DNA from: Chamaecyparis obtusa
Lineage: Eukaryota; Streptophyta; Pinopsida; Cupressales; Cupressaceae
Reading direction: 5' to 3'
Length of the DNA: 64,000 bases
NCBI GenBank assembly: GCA_027943335.1
Contig: BSBK01000765.1
Coordinates: 1,828,001 to 1,892,000 of the forward strand
The translations under genes and the position numbers were made by a program. Every line of letters begins with the position of its first letter. The first letter of the stretch is position 1. Below the pieces are notes generated by a model that saw nothing but the letters and a program-made list of their open reading frames with translations, made no database searches and was not told the DNA's origin. This document shows positions 12,556-23,638 of the stretch, in pieces.

Positions 12556-14594
12556 CCAAGAAGAGCTAAAAAAGTGATCAAATCCCCACATGCAAGCCCA
12601 ACCTTTATGGTTGACAATATATTCATGAAAATGCACCCAAACTATTACATCAGAGACTTATTTGTACTTACAATCTTTTTTATATATTAGCTAAAATGTA
12701 CAATACAATCTCAACTGAAGAAACAGCACCAACAAAATAAAAATAATTCGAAAAATACAATCTTGAGAACTACATCCACATGAAAACAATAATTTAAAAA
12801 ACAAACCTATAATGCATATCTTCATGAAGATTGTAATAAAAACAAATCTGTAATGCATGTCTTTTCCCAACTCCACTTGACCTACTCAGACCTCATTCTA
12901 CTTTTTGTGGCTCAAATATTTTCGCAAGATGTCTTTCAATGAGATCTTAAGGTTAATTTCTATCATACATTCCAAATTGTCCTACGACCTATAATTTTTT
13001 AATGGAAAATGAAGGGTTTCCTTGCCCTCTTAATAGCATAAACATCCACGCGTTTACCAATGGCACTATTTTTTATTTAGGAATGTTTCCTAATCATATC
13101 AAGGAAGAGAATCCCTCCATTAATGCCCTCTTTTTTTTGCTGCTTGGTCTTTGGTGAAAATGCCATGACCTATTCTCATTTTTCTCCATTTTATCTTATT
13201 CTTTTCATTTTTCAAAGCTTTCTCTATATTTCTTTCTAATATAATAATAATAATTATTTTTATATTAATAAATTTGATTGCATTTTTATTTTCGTATCTT
13301 AATATTTAGGTGGGTCAAAGGTGTTGATTTCCAAAGTATAGTTATCAACACTTAATCAATAAAACTAATAAATCAAAGTTATCTAATATTTATTTCTTAT
13401 CGAACATCTAAAAGGAGGTAAGAGGGTATAATCATTTATCACTTCTAATTATGATTTGATCTCATAGATATAAAGGTTTAAGGTCAAATGACATTAGAGT
13501 TGTTCTCAAGATAAAGTTGTTAAAGTCTCAAGATAGAATTGTTAAGTTTGCAACATTGCAACTACAAGACCATTTTAGTGTCTCATACATGTCACCATAA
13601 CTCAAATGATAATATTTGTGCATAAATACGACCATGTCATAAACTAAAATTAAACCCAATTAATTCATAAATTTTTAATTACACATCAAATATAATAAAT
13701 GACAATAAAAAATATAGTCTATAGCATTTATTATCAAATCCATATAAACATTGAAAAAGATCAAGTATGATTATAGATCAAACATTAAGGTATTTGTCTT
13801 AACCTAAATAACATCAAGACGTTAGGCATTTAGCACAAAAGAAAAGATAAAATTAGTACATGACATAGTCTTGTCACTCAATTTGTCTATTTTCAACCTC
13901 ATTAATATCCACAATTTATGAGTTTGACATAAGCCAAATGCACAATTTACAAAAATGAACACTAAAAAATATTAATTTCAAATTCAAATTGGGGACCTAC
14001 CCTTTCTCTTACTCATATATTCCAACTCAAACCATAAAATATTTCACTTTTCACCATTAAAGTTGTATTCAATGAATAATCAAATGCATTTTATTAACAT
14101 AGTATGATTTGACTTGTCTAAACATCTTGAAGTTCTTAAGAATTGAGCATTTATAGAGAAAACAATAGGAGAATACTTACTACATTACCTTCTTGCATCA
14201 ACATATACGTATTTGGGCATCGATGCATTTTATGGCGATCTTCATTTCTAATTGTTAAATCAATGCATTTAAGGTTTGGTGAAAGGAGAATCAAGATTCC
14301 TTTCCAATAAAAGCCCCAAATGATGTTCCCAAACACCACACCTCTATAAATACATGTTTTATAGACTTATAAGAACACAATCTAAATAGCATACAATAGA
14401 AAATATTATATTCATGCACTAAAGATCAAAATTTGATCTAGTTTCAAATCTATGTTTTATGTAGAGTTCAATCCATACTTGCAGAAGTGTTTAAAAAGGA
14501 CATAGAAATAGTTTTTAAATTCTAAATCATTCATATGATCACTCTTTATTTTTGTAGAATACAAATGAATCACTTGTAGACCATTCATTTTGTG
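12556..14594. other. AT-rich intergenic DNA, nothing recognised
   Basis: Only short open frames of ordinary AT-rich composition; no motif, repeat arm or RNA gene is seen. Confidence 0.4.
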
Positions 14595-14757
14595 TGCAAT
14601 GAGTGCTAATTGTTCCATTCATTCTCATGAGAGATGGGTTCTTGTGAACCACTACTTGTGAAACACGAGTCAACGAGTTTGACTCAAAAAACTACACAGT
14701 TGAATCCTGATAACAATATCACAATTTGACTTGCTCTAGAAAATATCTCCTACCTAT
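14595..14757 (+). mobile_element. Half copy of the 48.7-kb foldback element
   Basis: This stretch matches the right arm of the palindromic element at 48,718-49,018, from the centre (TGCAATGAGTG) outward: TTCATTCTCATGAGAGATGG, GTGAACCACTACT, TTTGACTCAAAAAACTACAC and AATATCAC. It continues past the point where the 48.7-kb right arm stops, ending in ATTTGACTTG...AAATATCTCCTACCTAT. That tail is the reverse complement of the 48.7-kb left end (ATAAGTAGGAGATATTTT). So this copy preserves the true terminus but lacks the opposite arm. It is more diverged than the 48.7-kb copy is between its own arms. Confidence 0.75.
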
Positions 14758-16339
14758 CAATCTTACACCATGTTATCCATTCATTGAATTTAAATTAAAT
14801 ATTAACTTTATTTATTTAAATTATAACTTTTGAATATATCCATTTACATAATTCTTATCACAACTCTAAACCCTATAATATTATTTAATTACAATATTTT
14901 TCCTCTCTCACACCCTCAAATTCATAAATTAAATATTAAACTCATTATACACTAATGATAATAATTGCACTAACCCATGTAAGCTCTTACAAAACACACT
15001 TTTATGTAAATAGACATTTTCAATGATTGATTGAGAGACCACCATCTTAATTATTCATACTAGCATCTCAACTATATCCTATACATTTTTATTATAAGTT
15101 TCCTATCAAACACTTTTGAAAATAATTATTATAGTGTGATAGTTTAGACCACCAAAGCCAATTTTCAAATTGGCCCACTTTGGCCAAACTTTCTTGTTAT
15201 AACCATTGCTTAAGAACATAAAATGTGAGTGGATTTCCATACAATTGACAAACCTATGTACCTTGAATAATATGGACAAAAAACCCACTTATGCAATCCC
15301 CTTGAAAAAGCCAACAGCTAGTGGATTCTACCATGATTGGAAGCCTCTTAAAATACTAGTACACTAGAACTTCTAATGGAGTGGTGAAGCTTGATGGGCA
15401 CATTCCAACACAAACTTTCATGCCTCCATGATTACATTCTACTAATAAACAAATTCAAAGTGCTCCTCAAAAAAGACTAGAAATGATATGATTCCCACTA
15501 AGAATATCCCATCAAAAAATATTATGTCAGACTGCAATAGAGTTACATTTCATTTCTAGCCTTACATTTGCTTTCATAATAGAGACCTCTAGCTCTACAA
15601 GTTGGTAAGGCCCATTTTCTTCATATCTTGTGAAAGAGAAATTGGTGTCCTAGCTTTTGTGTTTATCCCATATGCGTTAGAAGTTGTGTAATCCCATCTA
15701 CATGATGTAAGTGGTACTTTACAAATGACATCAATTCAGTGCACGGTGGGCGGCAAACAACATATATAATGAGCAATAATGTGTACTATTTTTGATTATG
15801 TCCTCTCCATACTTTCTTTGGAGTGAAGCAAAAGCCAAACAAGACAATCACTCAATGTCTTTCTCAATTGAATATTATTTATATTTTTCTTGGATCCAAA
15901 CAAACTAGATTGTCATTCATAAATGTTCATTTCTTCCTCCGACATGACTCGTCTACAAGCTGCAAATTCTAGTTCTACGCTCGATCTTTTAAAAGTAGAT
16001 CTAATAGGCTATTGTCATAGTCAAAATCACAAATATAATCATAGTCAAATTTACAACTATTGTCATAAATGAACCTTACCTATATTTCATCACTCTTTCT
16101 ATATTCTCCACTATATGTGAATCTTACTTCATATAGTCAAAATTTTGAGGAGATATTGAGGAGATATTTAGTATGATTTTTAAAGAGAATTTTCATTCAT
16201 AAAGTTGTTTTATGTTTAAGACATAATCACGGTTTCATTTCTTATGATGTCAGCGTCGCACCTAGCAAGGCTTGTTTTCTTATGAGTTCATTAAGAACCA
16301 TTCAACTTCATCAATAGATCAAATGTTCATTGACAAGCT
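14758..16339. other. AT-rich intergenic DNA, nothing recognised
   Basis: No coding frame, repeat or RNA that I can support. Confidence 0.4.
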
Positions 16340-16755
16340 TAATATGATTAGTTAAATAAATTTTATATTTAATAGATATATTAATATAAAATACTTTTGT
16401 TGCAGCGCTTGTTATATTGAAGTCGTATTATACTCACATTATGTTGTTAAACTCTTAAGTGAGTCTTACCACGCCTTCATGTTTGATAGGATATACATTA
16501 AAAAAGTTAATATTGAAAAGAGCACAAATTTAGTATGATAAAATTAAACTACTTTTATATATTTACTACATGTGTTAATGTAAAACACTTTTGTTCTAGC
16601 TCTTCATTCCATGAATTCGATATGTGATAAGCTATACATTAAAACGATTAATAGTAAAAAAAACACAAATTTACTATGACCAATTAAACATCTTTTATAT
16701 ATTTAATGCATGTGTTAATGTAAAATGTCTTTTCTTTAGCTCTTCATTCCACATG
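16340..16755. repeat. Tandem repeat, about 140-bp units
   Basis: Two clear units (about 16,489-16,614 and 16,630-16,752) share TATACATTAAAA, ACACAAATTTA, CTTTTATATATTTA, CATGTGTTAATGTAAAA and TAGCTCTTCATTCCA in the same order. A third, more decayed unit lies at about 16,340-16,440 (TATATTTAATAGATATATTA, AAATACTTTTGTTGCAGC). No coding content. Confidence 0.7.
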
Positions 16756-17269
16756 GATTAGTTAGATTGTAGTGCCACAAAATCTCTTTTTTCATTTGAT
16801 GGACCTTTTTGAAAGAGGATTTGACTTATTTTATTTTTCACTCAACTCTATCATAAGAAATGGATATGTTTAAGCCACTTTAAAGTTTAACTTTTTAAAA
16901 GATGAAGTGAAAAAAAGTGTTATCAAAATTTATAATATTAATATTTTAAAGATTTTTATTAATTATTTATTTGTTAAATAATTATAGAGAATATATTTAT
17001 TTCTAGAATTTATATTATTTTTAGTTGTAGATTAGACTTAGTATTTTATTAATAAAAAAAAATTATTTGAATTATTAAAACATTTTAAAATTTTAGAAAA
17101 AATTGAATGATATATTTATTTAAAAAATTAAATATGTAATCTAAATATATTTAAAATTTAATTTTTATTTAATTTTATCAAGCTAAGCAAGAATTTTGAA
17201 AGGTTCAAATTTTTGTACAAAGTAAGGGAAATAAGGTTTCTACCTTAAAAAAAGGCAATCAAAAAGTTA
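16756..17269. other. Extremely AT-rich spacer
   Basis: Nothing recognised. Confidence 0.4.
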
Positions 17270-18357
17270 GATGAAATAGAGGTTGATAAGCCATTAACAA
17301 TTGAGAAGCACTACAAATAGAGGAACAACTTCAACTAGGCTGCCAAATAAGACTGTGAATGAAACCAACCAACAATATCCAACACAAATAAACCCATGTC
17401 AAGAGCAAGTTGACCTTTCACCCACATCTTGATTATAAGTTTGGGAAGAGGAAATGGAAATACCTTTTCTCCATATGCTAACAACAACAAGAGAAACTAT
17501 CATCTATAATTATATTACAAGGGGAAGCAGGAGGAAAAACCCCCACAAAGAGCCCATTAACACATGTAGAGTGAGACAAGAGGCATCCATCCACCTTGAG
17601 AGGAACCTAGATATGAGTTGAAGCTACAAATAAATGAGGTTGAGAGCAAGGTTTCTCAATAGGGTTCATCAAGCCATATAAGACCACACTTGAAGCTAAG
17701 GAATTATCTCTATCTTGAGAGGATTCATCTGACAAAGAATCAAGAGCCTATTCAATCAAGTGATTTCCACTACCTTTCATCTACCAAGTGGTGGTACATT
17801 TTTGACGTGAGAGAGAATAATCTATAGCCAAGTGACTAGTTGAGAAGCATTGGCGACATCTAAAAGGGAGACCCTCATAATCAAGCGGTTGAATTTAAGG
17901 CCCATCTCAAACCATCAAAATGAGATCCCTATGAAGAGGCTTGGAGATGTTAATATCCATTATAATGAAAACAAAAGTAGAGTGCCTCGTATAGGCAATG
18001 AAATAATCAACCTTTAGAAAGTGACCGATTGATAGATTTTCCAATGAACTTGTAATAAGAATGCTCCCAAAATTAGAGGGGAATATTTAGAAGTATAACC
18101 CACATCATATGCAAATGATTGTTTTGGTTAGGGGGTTAAAGGAGGCTTTCTAAGTTTTAACAAAGAGAGAGTTCTCTCCCTAAGACCATAGCTGACCCAA
18201 CACCAAATTTGTATCCTCAAAAGAGGCAAAGCAAGAAATACAAAAGTCTTTAGCACAAACCCTCGCATAGGGTGAGTAGGAATATACCTAGCTAGCTAAA
18301 CAAACCTACAAACCCTCTTAGAAGTAGAAATCCAAAAAGAAGGGGTGGGATTGATAT
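17270..18357 (-). pseudogene. LINE ORF1 remnant (DUF4283 / zf-CCHC type)
   Basis: Minus-strand decayed coding sequence with frameshifts and stops. From about 18,080 downward it reads FWEHSYYKFIGKSI, then KVDYFIAYTRHSTFVF, then DINISKPLHRDLILMV (about 17,905-17,960), and then QPLDYEGLPFRCRQCFSTSH (about 17,835-17,895). This order, a DUF4283-like domain followed by a C-x2-C knuckle in an 'LDYExLPFRCRxC' context, is typical of ORF1 of plant L1-type LINEs. The C-terminal portion toward 17,300 is G/T-rich and unrecognisable. The 18.36-kb end is cut by the TIR element at 18,363, so the LINE copy was there first. Confidence 0.65.
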
Positions 18358-18362
18358 TAGAG
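18358..18362. repeat. Target-site duplication TAGAG (left)
   Basis: TAGAG immediately before the TIR starting GGGTAAGTGCACC; matched by TAGAG at 21,640-21,644 after the right TIR. Confidence 0.55.
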
Positions 18363-18935
18363 GGGTAAGTGCACCAAGATGGTGTGCAAAAAAGTGGCCA
18401 CCTCCTTAAAAAAAACCAAAATTTTTCATAACCCGCTCAGGTTATTCAAAATTTGAAAAAATCGGCTTGGCAAACTTGAGTCTTTTCCAAGCCACAAAAA
18501 AATAATAAAAAAACATAAGTTCTTCAAAATGTTTACGTGTTTTGTATAGCAAAAAATACTTTACAAAACCTGTACATGTTTTGTAAAGAAAAAAATGCTT
18601 TACAAAATGTGTACACATTTTGACTATCATAGACATTTTTTAAAAACCTACGTTTTGACTGATTTTCTTCACGCCAAAATCGAGTTAGGAGGAGAGAGGA
18701 GGAAGAGAAAACGCCCAAAGAGAGTTCTTGTTTTAATTGAATTTTATTGCCATATTGATCATTCTGCAAGTATGTCACGTTGTTGAACATGTGAGAATTT
18801 ATTTTTAAATTTTTTTTTTTGTTTCAATTTCGATTGAGCAGGGTTTGTTGAATTGATTTAAGTTTTTTAATTATTTTGATGTTAGATTTGGAAAACAATC
18901 CCCGACCATGAAAGAGACAACAAATACCTCTTTAA

Positions 18936-19709
18936 ACACCTGAAAATATTGATAATGTTGGAAATGAACAACAAGAGAACCCTCAAAATATAGCCCCACA
19001 ACAAGAAAACCCACCACCAAACCCAAATCCACCACCAAACCTGAATCCAAACTCCCCGCACCCTCCAATATGTCACATTGATGGCACACAAGAGGACCTT
19101 ATCAATCATCTTCAACAAAATAATTCCCAAATATCCATATTGGTTAATAGGTTGAGGTCCTCTAGTTTTGAGCACCACTCATCCCTCGCTACTTCCTTAG
19201 AAAGAATGACCAATAGTGCGAATGAGGTGTCTAAGGAGGTTACACCATGGGGTTCATGGAGGGATATATGTCATGCATTTTATGTCGATGGGTTGTCATA
19301 TGATCAAGTAAAAAGAGGATACTTAAAGAAGACATATGTGCTCTTTTCACTAATCCTATTAGTAGTAACTCCCTAGAAGTTACTACAAATCAGTTTCCTA
19401 GACATTGGTGTGCTCATAATAGGATGAGAGATGCATTTTAGGATAGGTGGTATATGGTCTTCGACCAAGCTCCTTGTAATAATTGGGAGGTGCCTTTATA
19501 TTTTTTGAGAAAGCTATATTGTGAGTTTATCCTCAGTGAGAAGCCAAATTACTTTGACATCCGACAACTCCAGTGTAGAGAGAGAGGCTTTTTTTAGGAA
19601 AAAGCTAGGGCCCATAGGGTGGTAGAGTTGCAACATAGGAGGCATCTAGCTAAAAAACCCATAGTTCATGTTGCGGTCCCGATAGTAGTGAAGGAGTCTA
19701 TTTATTTAT
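18936..19709 (+). pseudogene. Unknown gene inside the TIR element (main exon)
   Basis: Open in one frame from 18,936 to 19,376, then shifted and readable from 19,376 to about 19,709 with a few stops. The first part is Asn, Gln and Pro-rich (PQQENPPPNPNPPPN) and then becomes a helical stretch (NHLQQNNSQISILVNRLRSS). It leads into a better conserved-looking block: WGSWRDICHAFYVDGLSYDQ, then FPRHWCAHNRMRDAF, DRWYMVFDQAPCNNWEVPLY, FDIRQLQCRERGFF and RAHRVVELQHRRHLAKKP. I do not recognise this as any transposase family. It could be the element's own protein or a captured host gene. Upstream (18,690-18,720) a basic run, RRKRKRPKR, may be part of a 5' exon. Confidence 0.45.
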
Positions 19710-19799
19710 GACCCTTCAGGCAGCTACATCATTGATTGATGTTATTATTGAGCATGGAATATAATTAGTTGATGTAGAGGGTGGATCAACACCTGCACC

Positions 19800-20370
19800 A
19801 CCTCCATCATCATCAAATGCTCCATTTGGATCATCCCAACCCATTGAGCATATGTGCCCCAACTATCAGGGTATATGTGCCGGGGTAGATACCAATGCGA
19901 ATAGGATGGTTCAACATCTCATTCGTGTACACATTGTGGGAGTAGATGCAAGGCATTTGTTGCTAAGGATGTGGCCCTCACAAACAACCTATTGACGATG
20001 GTTTTTTCTACAAGACAGGTGCATGTATGTTTATTTGTGTTTTGACATGTTATTAATTTTAATCACCTAAATCTTTAAAAGTAAATAAATGTTTATTTAG
20101 AGAATAAATTAAATTGATATATGAATAATATGCATTGTAGGGCGCAACAGGTGATACACATAGCACACCACAAAGTGGTCGTCAGACTAGATGTGCACAT
20201 GTAGCTTCAAAACCTAAGGTATAGTTTTTAAATATTCATAAAAATAGAATAATTTCTTGGTGTCGAGATATCTTTTCTTAATATGTATATTTATTTTATG
20301 TTTTATAGGGCTTGTCCAGGGTTGAGATGTCCATATTTGATGATGTGACGGTCAGAACTGCGATTGACTT
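19800..20370 (+). pseudogene. Downstream exons of the unknown TIR-element gene
   Basis: Three coding-like pieces with plausible GT-AG borders. The first, at about 19,800-20,015, includes PSSSNAPFGSSQPIEHMCPN and a QHLIRVH that looks like the second half of a C2H2 zinc finger, with the second Cys position Tyr; it ends AAGACAG/GTGCATG. The second, at about 20,141-20,217, encodes GATGDTHSTPQSGRQTR and ends CCTAAG/GTATAG. The third starts about 20,310 after TTATAG with GLSRVEMSIFDDVT and runs into the GA microsatellite. Exon structure is inferred by eye. Confidence 0.35.
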
Positions 20371-20375
20371 TGGCA

Positions 20376-20379
<4 letters not shown>

Positions 20380-20427
<48 letters not shown>
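20380..20427. repeat. (GA)n microsatellite
   Basis: An uninterrupted run of about 24 GA dinucleotides inside the TIR element. It produces artefactual Ser-Leu frames on the minus strand. Confidence 0.95.
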
Positions 20428-20432
<5 letters not shown>

Positions 20433-21639
20433 GATATAAAGAGATGAGAGAGAGATGAAAGGAGAAGAGGCACACATTTATATAGACATATATGCATATA
20501 TCTATATAAATATATGTATATAAAACTATAGATACATGCATATATACAAACATGGACATATATTATATATATATAAATCTATACATAAATTTAGTGTATT
20601 CTAAATTTAGGACCATGTGTTTTGATGTATTCATAACTTGTACGTGTTTTGTAAAACATAAATTACAGGTCTTTACATCTCCAAAACATGTATGGGTTTT
20701 GAAAATTTTGAAATATGTACTTTTTTCTTTTCAAAACCTGAGTGGGTTATGATGGACACAAAAACCCGTACACATTTTAGGCTTGAAAAAAGGGTTAGTA
20801 AACGAGCCTAAGGCTTGAAAGCCCATTTCCCCTCCATTTTAGTCCCTTTACACATTTTTTCATCTCCCAACATGAATTCTCGATTTCATCCTCATCAGGT
20901 TTACAAATGATCAAGTAGGTATCTTTGAAATTACCACCATAATCTTACACATCTTTTCATCTTTCTAGCCATATAAATTTTTCAATTTTTGGACAATATT
21001 AACATAGTGAAATTTAATTTTCTTTACCAGTGTCTTAACAGGCCTCACCGACATATGTTTACCATTTTTTTAACAACTTTTTATTTACTCAACCAATTGA
21101 AAAAAAAAAACATATTATTGTTCTACACTTGAATCTATACACTTTTAAAAAAGAAGATTGCGTTTTTAATTATTTTGATGCAAGTTATGCCCAAGGCACG
21201 AACATGTACCAAATTTTCAAGATGCGGTCATTTCAAAAAATCATTAAAAAAAGTACTAAACAGAAAATTATGAAAAAATACACAACTTCTAGATCTTAGT
21301 CTTACCTACCATCCTACCAAAGGTTTTTTCAAAATATTAAATCTAACTATATCTTTTGTTGAGAGCACGAAAATGACTATGTTATTTTTTTTTTTCTGAA
21401 AAAATCAGGAACACTTTTTTGTGTGCAGAGGGTTTGACCCTCTTAATATTATCCATTTTAAAAAAACTTTAGTAGTTTAGAAACTAGATTCAAAGTGCTA
21501 CAATTCTTATTCTTTACACATCTTCTAATTTTGAGTGCAAGACCCTTTGATTTCTCTTTGAAGTTCAGGTTTACTCTATTTCAAAAAAAAAGTGACCACT
21601 TATGCCCCCCTTTTTGCACACCACCTTGGCACACTTACC

Positions 21640-21644
21640 TAGAG
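21640..21644. repeat. Target-site duplication TAGAG (right)
   Basis: Partner of 18,358-18,362, directly after the right TIR end CACTTACC. Confidence 0.55.
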
Positions 21645-21914
21645 ACAAAGGTAACATTCACAACATTGGAAGCAAAGTTCAAAGCCCTAACAATAGACAT
21701 TAACTAACAATGTATGATAAAAGGTGCGTCACCTAGTAGGGTTCCAATAGTAATAACACCAAATTTATAGGTGTTGGCAAGAGGAAAACTAGGGGGTTCG
21801 TAACTGGGAAAGTTCAAATATGTAGGTGCTTGGGTGGGAGAATGAGTGAGAGAGATGGTCATAATTTTTTTTAAAAATTTGGCGCATTAAAATCAATGTG
21901 AGAAAACTTTATTG
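21645..21914. other. Spacer after the TIR element
   Basis: Probably the continuation of the sequence into which the TIR element inserted. No frame can be followed. Confidence 0.3.
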
Positions 21915-22350
21915 TTTACATGGTTGAGAGAAACCTCATGAGGTTTGAACCTTGGTTATTGGCACTATAAGCACAAAGCCCAACATTTCACCAAAGGGTT
22001 TCCCCTAAAGTTTTGGTGTGTTAACACCAAGGTAAGCAATCTCCATTGTTGACACAGTAGAGAGCAAATGCATGAGGTTTCAACCTTCATTGATGGTATT
22101 ACATGCGAAAGCTCCTACCCTTTCACTAAAGGGTCTCCCCTAAAAAAGTAAGAAATATCCTCTGTCAACACGGTAGAAACTATCCTTGTAATTTTTTGTA
22201 CACTTTGCAAAAGGGTCCTCTTAAATTTTTTGGTGTGTTAACATCAAGGTAACCAATTTCCATTGTTGACATTGTAGAGACTGGTCTCATGAGGTTTGAA
22301 CCTTCGTTGATTGCAATATAAGGAAGAAGCACCACCATTTCACCAAAGGT
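21915..22350 (-). repeat. Three tandem tRNA-like SINE units
   Basis: On the minus strand three units each carry a box-A-like motif (TGGTGAAATGT at about 21,983-21,993; TAGTGAAAGGG at about 22,119-22,133; TGGTGAAATGG at about 22,333-22,346). About 35-45 bp later comes a box-B-like GGTTCAAACCT or GGTTGAAACCT (about 21,941, 22,074 and 22,291). Units are separated by a conserved linker (plus-strand CTCCATTGTTGACA and TTGGTGTGTTAACA). This matches the internal pol III promoter layout of a tRNA-derived SINE head. They are not functional tRNAs, since the anticodon arm does not fold well. Same family as 930-1115. Confidence 0.5.
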
Positions 22351-22454
22351 CTTGTCTATTATGTTTTTTGGCAAATTAAGACTGATGGTAGTTCCCAATA
22401 TATTAATAATAGAAAAGTTTGCAAAGGTCTCCCTTATTTTTTAAAAACTGTTGG

Positions 22455-22560
22455 AAGCAGGTAGCTCCCAAAGCTGTGGGAAGATTAGACCTCATGACCT
22501 TGTGCTTTAACACACGAAGGTCTTGCTAGTCAAGCCAAACCCTAGTCCAAAGGTCTTCCC
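22455..22560 (-). repeat. Second SINE-like tRNA-related unit
   Basis: The reverse strand reads GGTTTGGCTTGACTAGCAAG, then AAAGCACAAGGTCATGAGGT and CTAATCTTCCC. This resembles a tRNA-derived head with a decayed box B (AGGTCATGAGTTCGAATCC is the usual plant form). It differs from the units just upstream, so it is a separate family. Confidence 0.4.
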
Positions 22561-23591
22561 TATTTAATTCTCATTATTAATCATAATTATTAAAAAAATT
22601 ATTTGCATTATTTTTTAATAAAGTAAAGTTGACTTGTTTATTATTATTAATTTATAATTTTAAGTTTTATATTTCATTTGTATTATTTTACCATATCATT
22701 ACACATATGAAAATAAATATTTATATAACAAATATAAATACCTCCTTTTCATTTTTATACTACAAATATAATTTTTTAACAAAATAAGTTATTATAATAA
22801 TAAAATCTTTAGCAATTCTAAAAAGATAGAAAAAATTATTTACTATCATTTTTTAAAATATTATTTATATTAATAAAAATATTAGTTGTCTATATTTATA
22901 AATTAATATTCTTATTTATTTTCAAATAATTTTTTTAATCTAATCAACTAATTTTATTATATGATATTAATTTTAAGTTATAATTTTTTTAATAAAAAGA
23001 GTTATATTTTTTTAAATATTATAGCTTAATTTTTAAAAAGGTGATACAAGAGTACATCTTCAAACCAATTCATTATCACGAGTTAAAGAAACAAGTAGAT
23101 ATTAAAAAAAAAAAAAATTCTAAAAATAAAAATAAAAATTAGTAGGTCACTTCTCTTCACCCTTAGTACTCTTCCTTACAAGCTGATATTTATAAAAGGA
23201 ATAATTAAGACATTTGTCTTTATCTAAAGTCTGAGTTTTTTTTAAAATAAATCATCAAAGTCACAAATCTTTGGAAGATTTGTTTTTCTTATTTTATTTT
23301 AAGTTGTTCTACTTCATCTTATTTTTCTCTCAAAGCAACTTGACTTCTTATTCCCTCTCCCTTCAAAGGCTATATTATTTTACTTCCCCTCCACTCTTCA
23401 CTCAAACCTACTTCAATAGATTATGCGTTTCCTCTTTCAAATGACCTAAACTTTCAAACTTATTTGAAATAATAATGGGTTGACCATTTTTTATATCTTG
23501 AGTTTGATGATCATTAGTTTCTTGGACATACTTGTTTAGGATATGGTGGTGTTTTAGGTTTTTAATGTGTCAAAGGCACATTTTAAAAATA

Positions 23592-23638
<47 letters not shown>

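Larger units (their letters stand above)
18363..21639 (+). mobile_element. TIR DNA transposon, superfamily unassigned, about 3.3 kb
   Basis: The left end reads GGGTAAGTGCACCAAGATGG then TGTGCAAAAAAGTGGCCAC. The right end, reverse-complemented from 21,639, reads GGTAAGTGTGCCAAGGTGG then TGTGCAAAAAGGGGGGCAT and GTGGTCAC. These are imperfect terminal inverted repeats of about 40-50 bp, flanked by a 5-bp TAGAG repeat. Both subterminal regions carry several copies of a GTAC-centred motif of the form AAAACCTGTACATGTTTTG (left near 18,527, 18,563 and 18,604; right near 20,637, 20,683 and 20,761), and CATAACCC(G/A)CTCAGGTT occurs inverted at 18,427 and 20,728. Subterminal motif clusters are known from CACTA elements, but the ends here are not CACTA and a 5-bp duplication fits no common plant superfamily. 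The interior holds a decayed multi-exon gene, entered separately, and no transposase that I can recognise. Confidence 0.6.

Noticed and set aside
20296..20559. Minus-strand Ser/Leu-rich open frames
   Set aside because: They are translations of the GA microsatellite and its flanks.
21915..22350. Functional tRNA genes
   Set aside because: Box A and box B words are present, but acceptor and anticodon stems do not form; they fit SINE heads.
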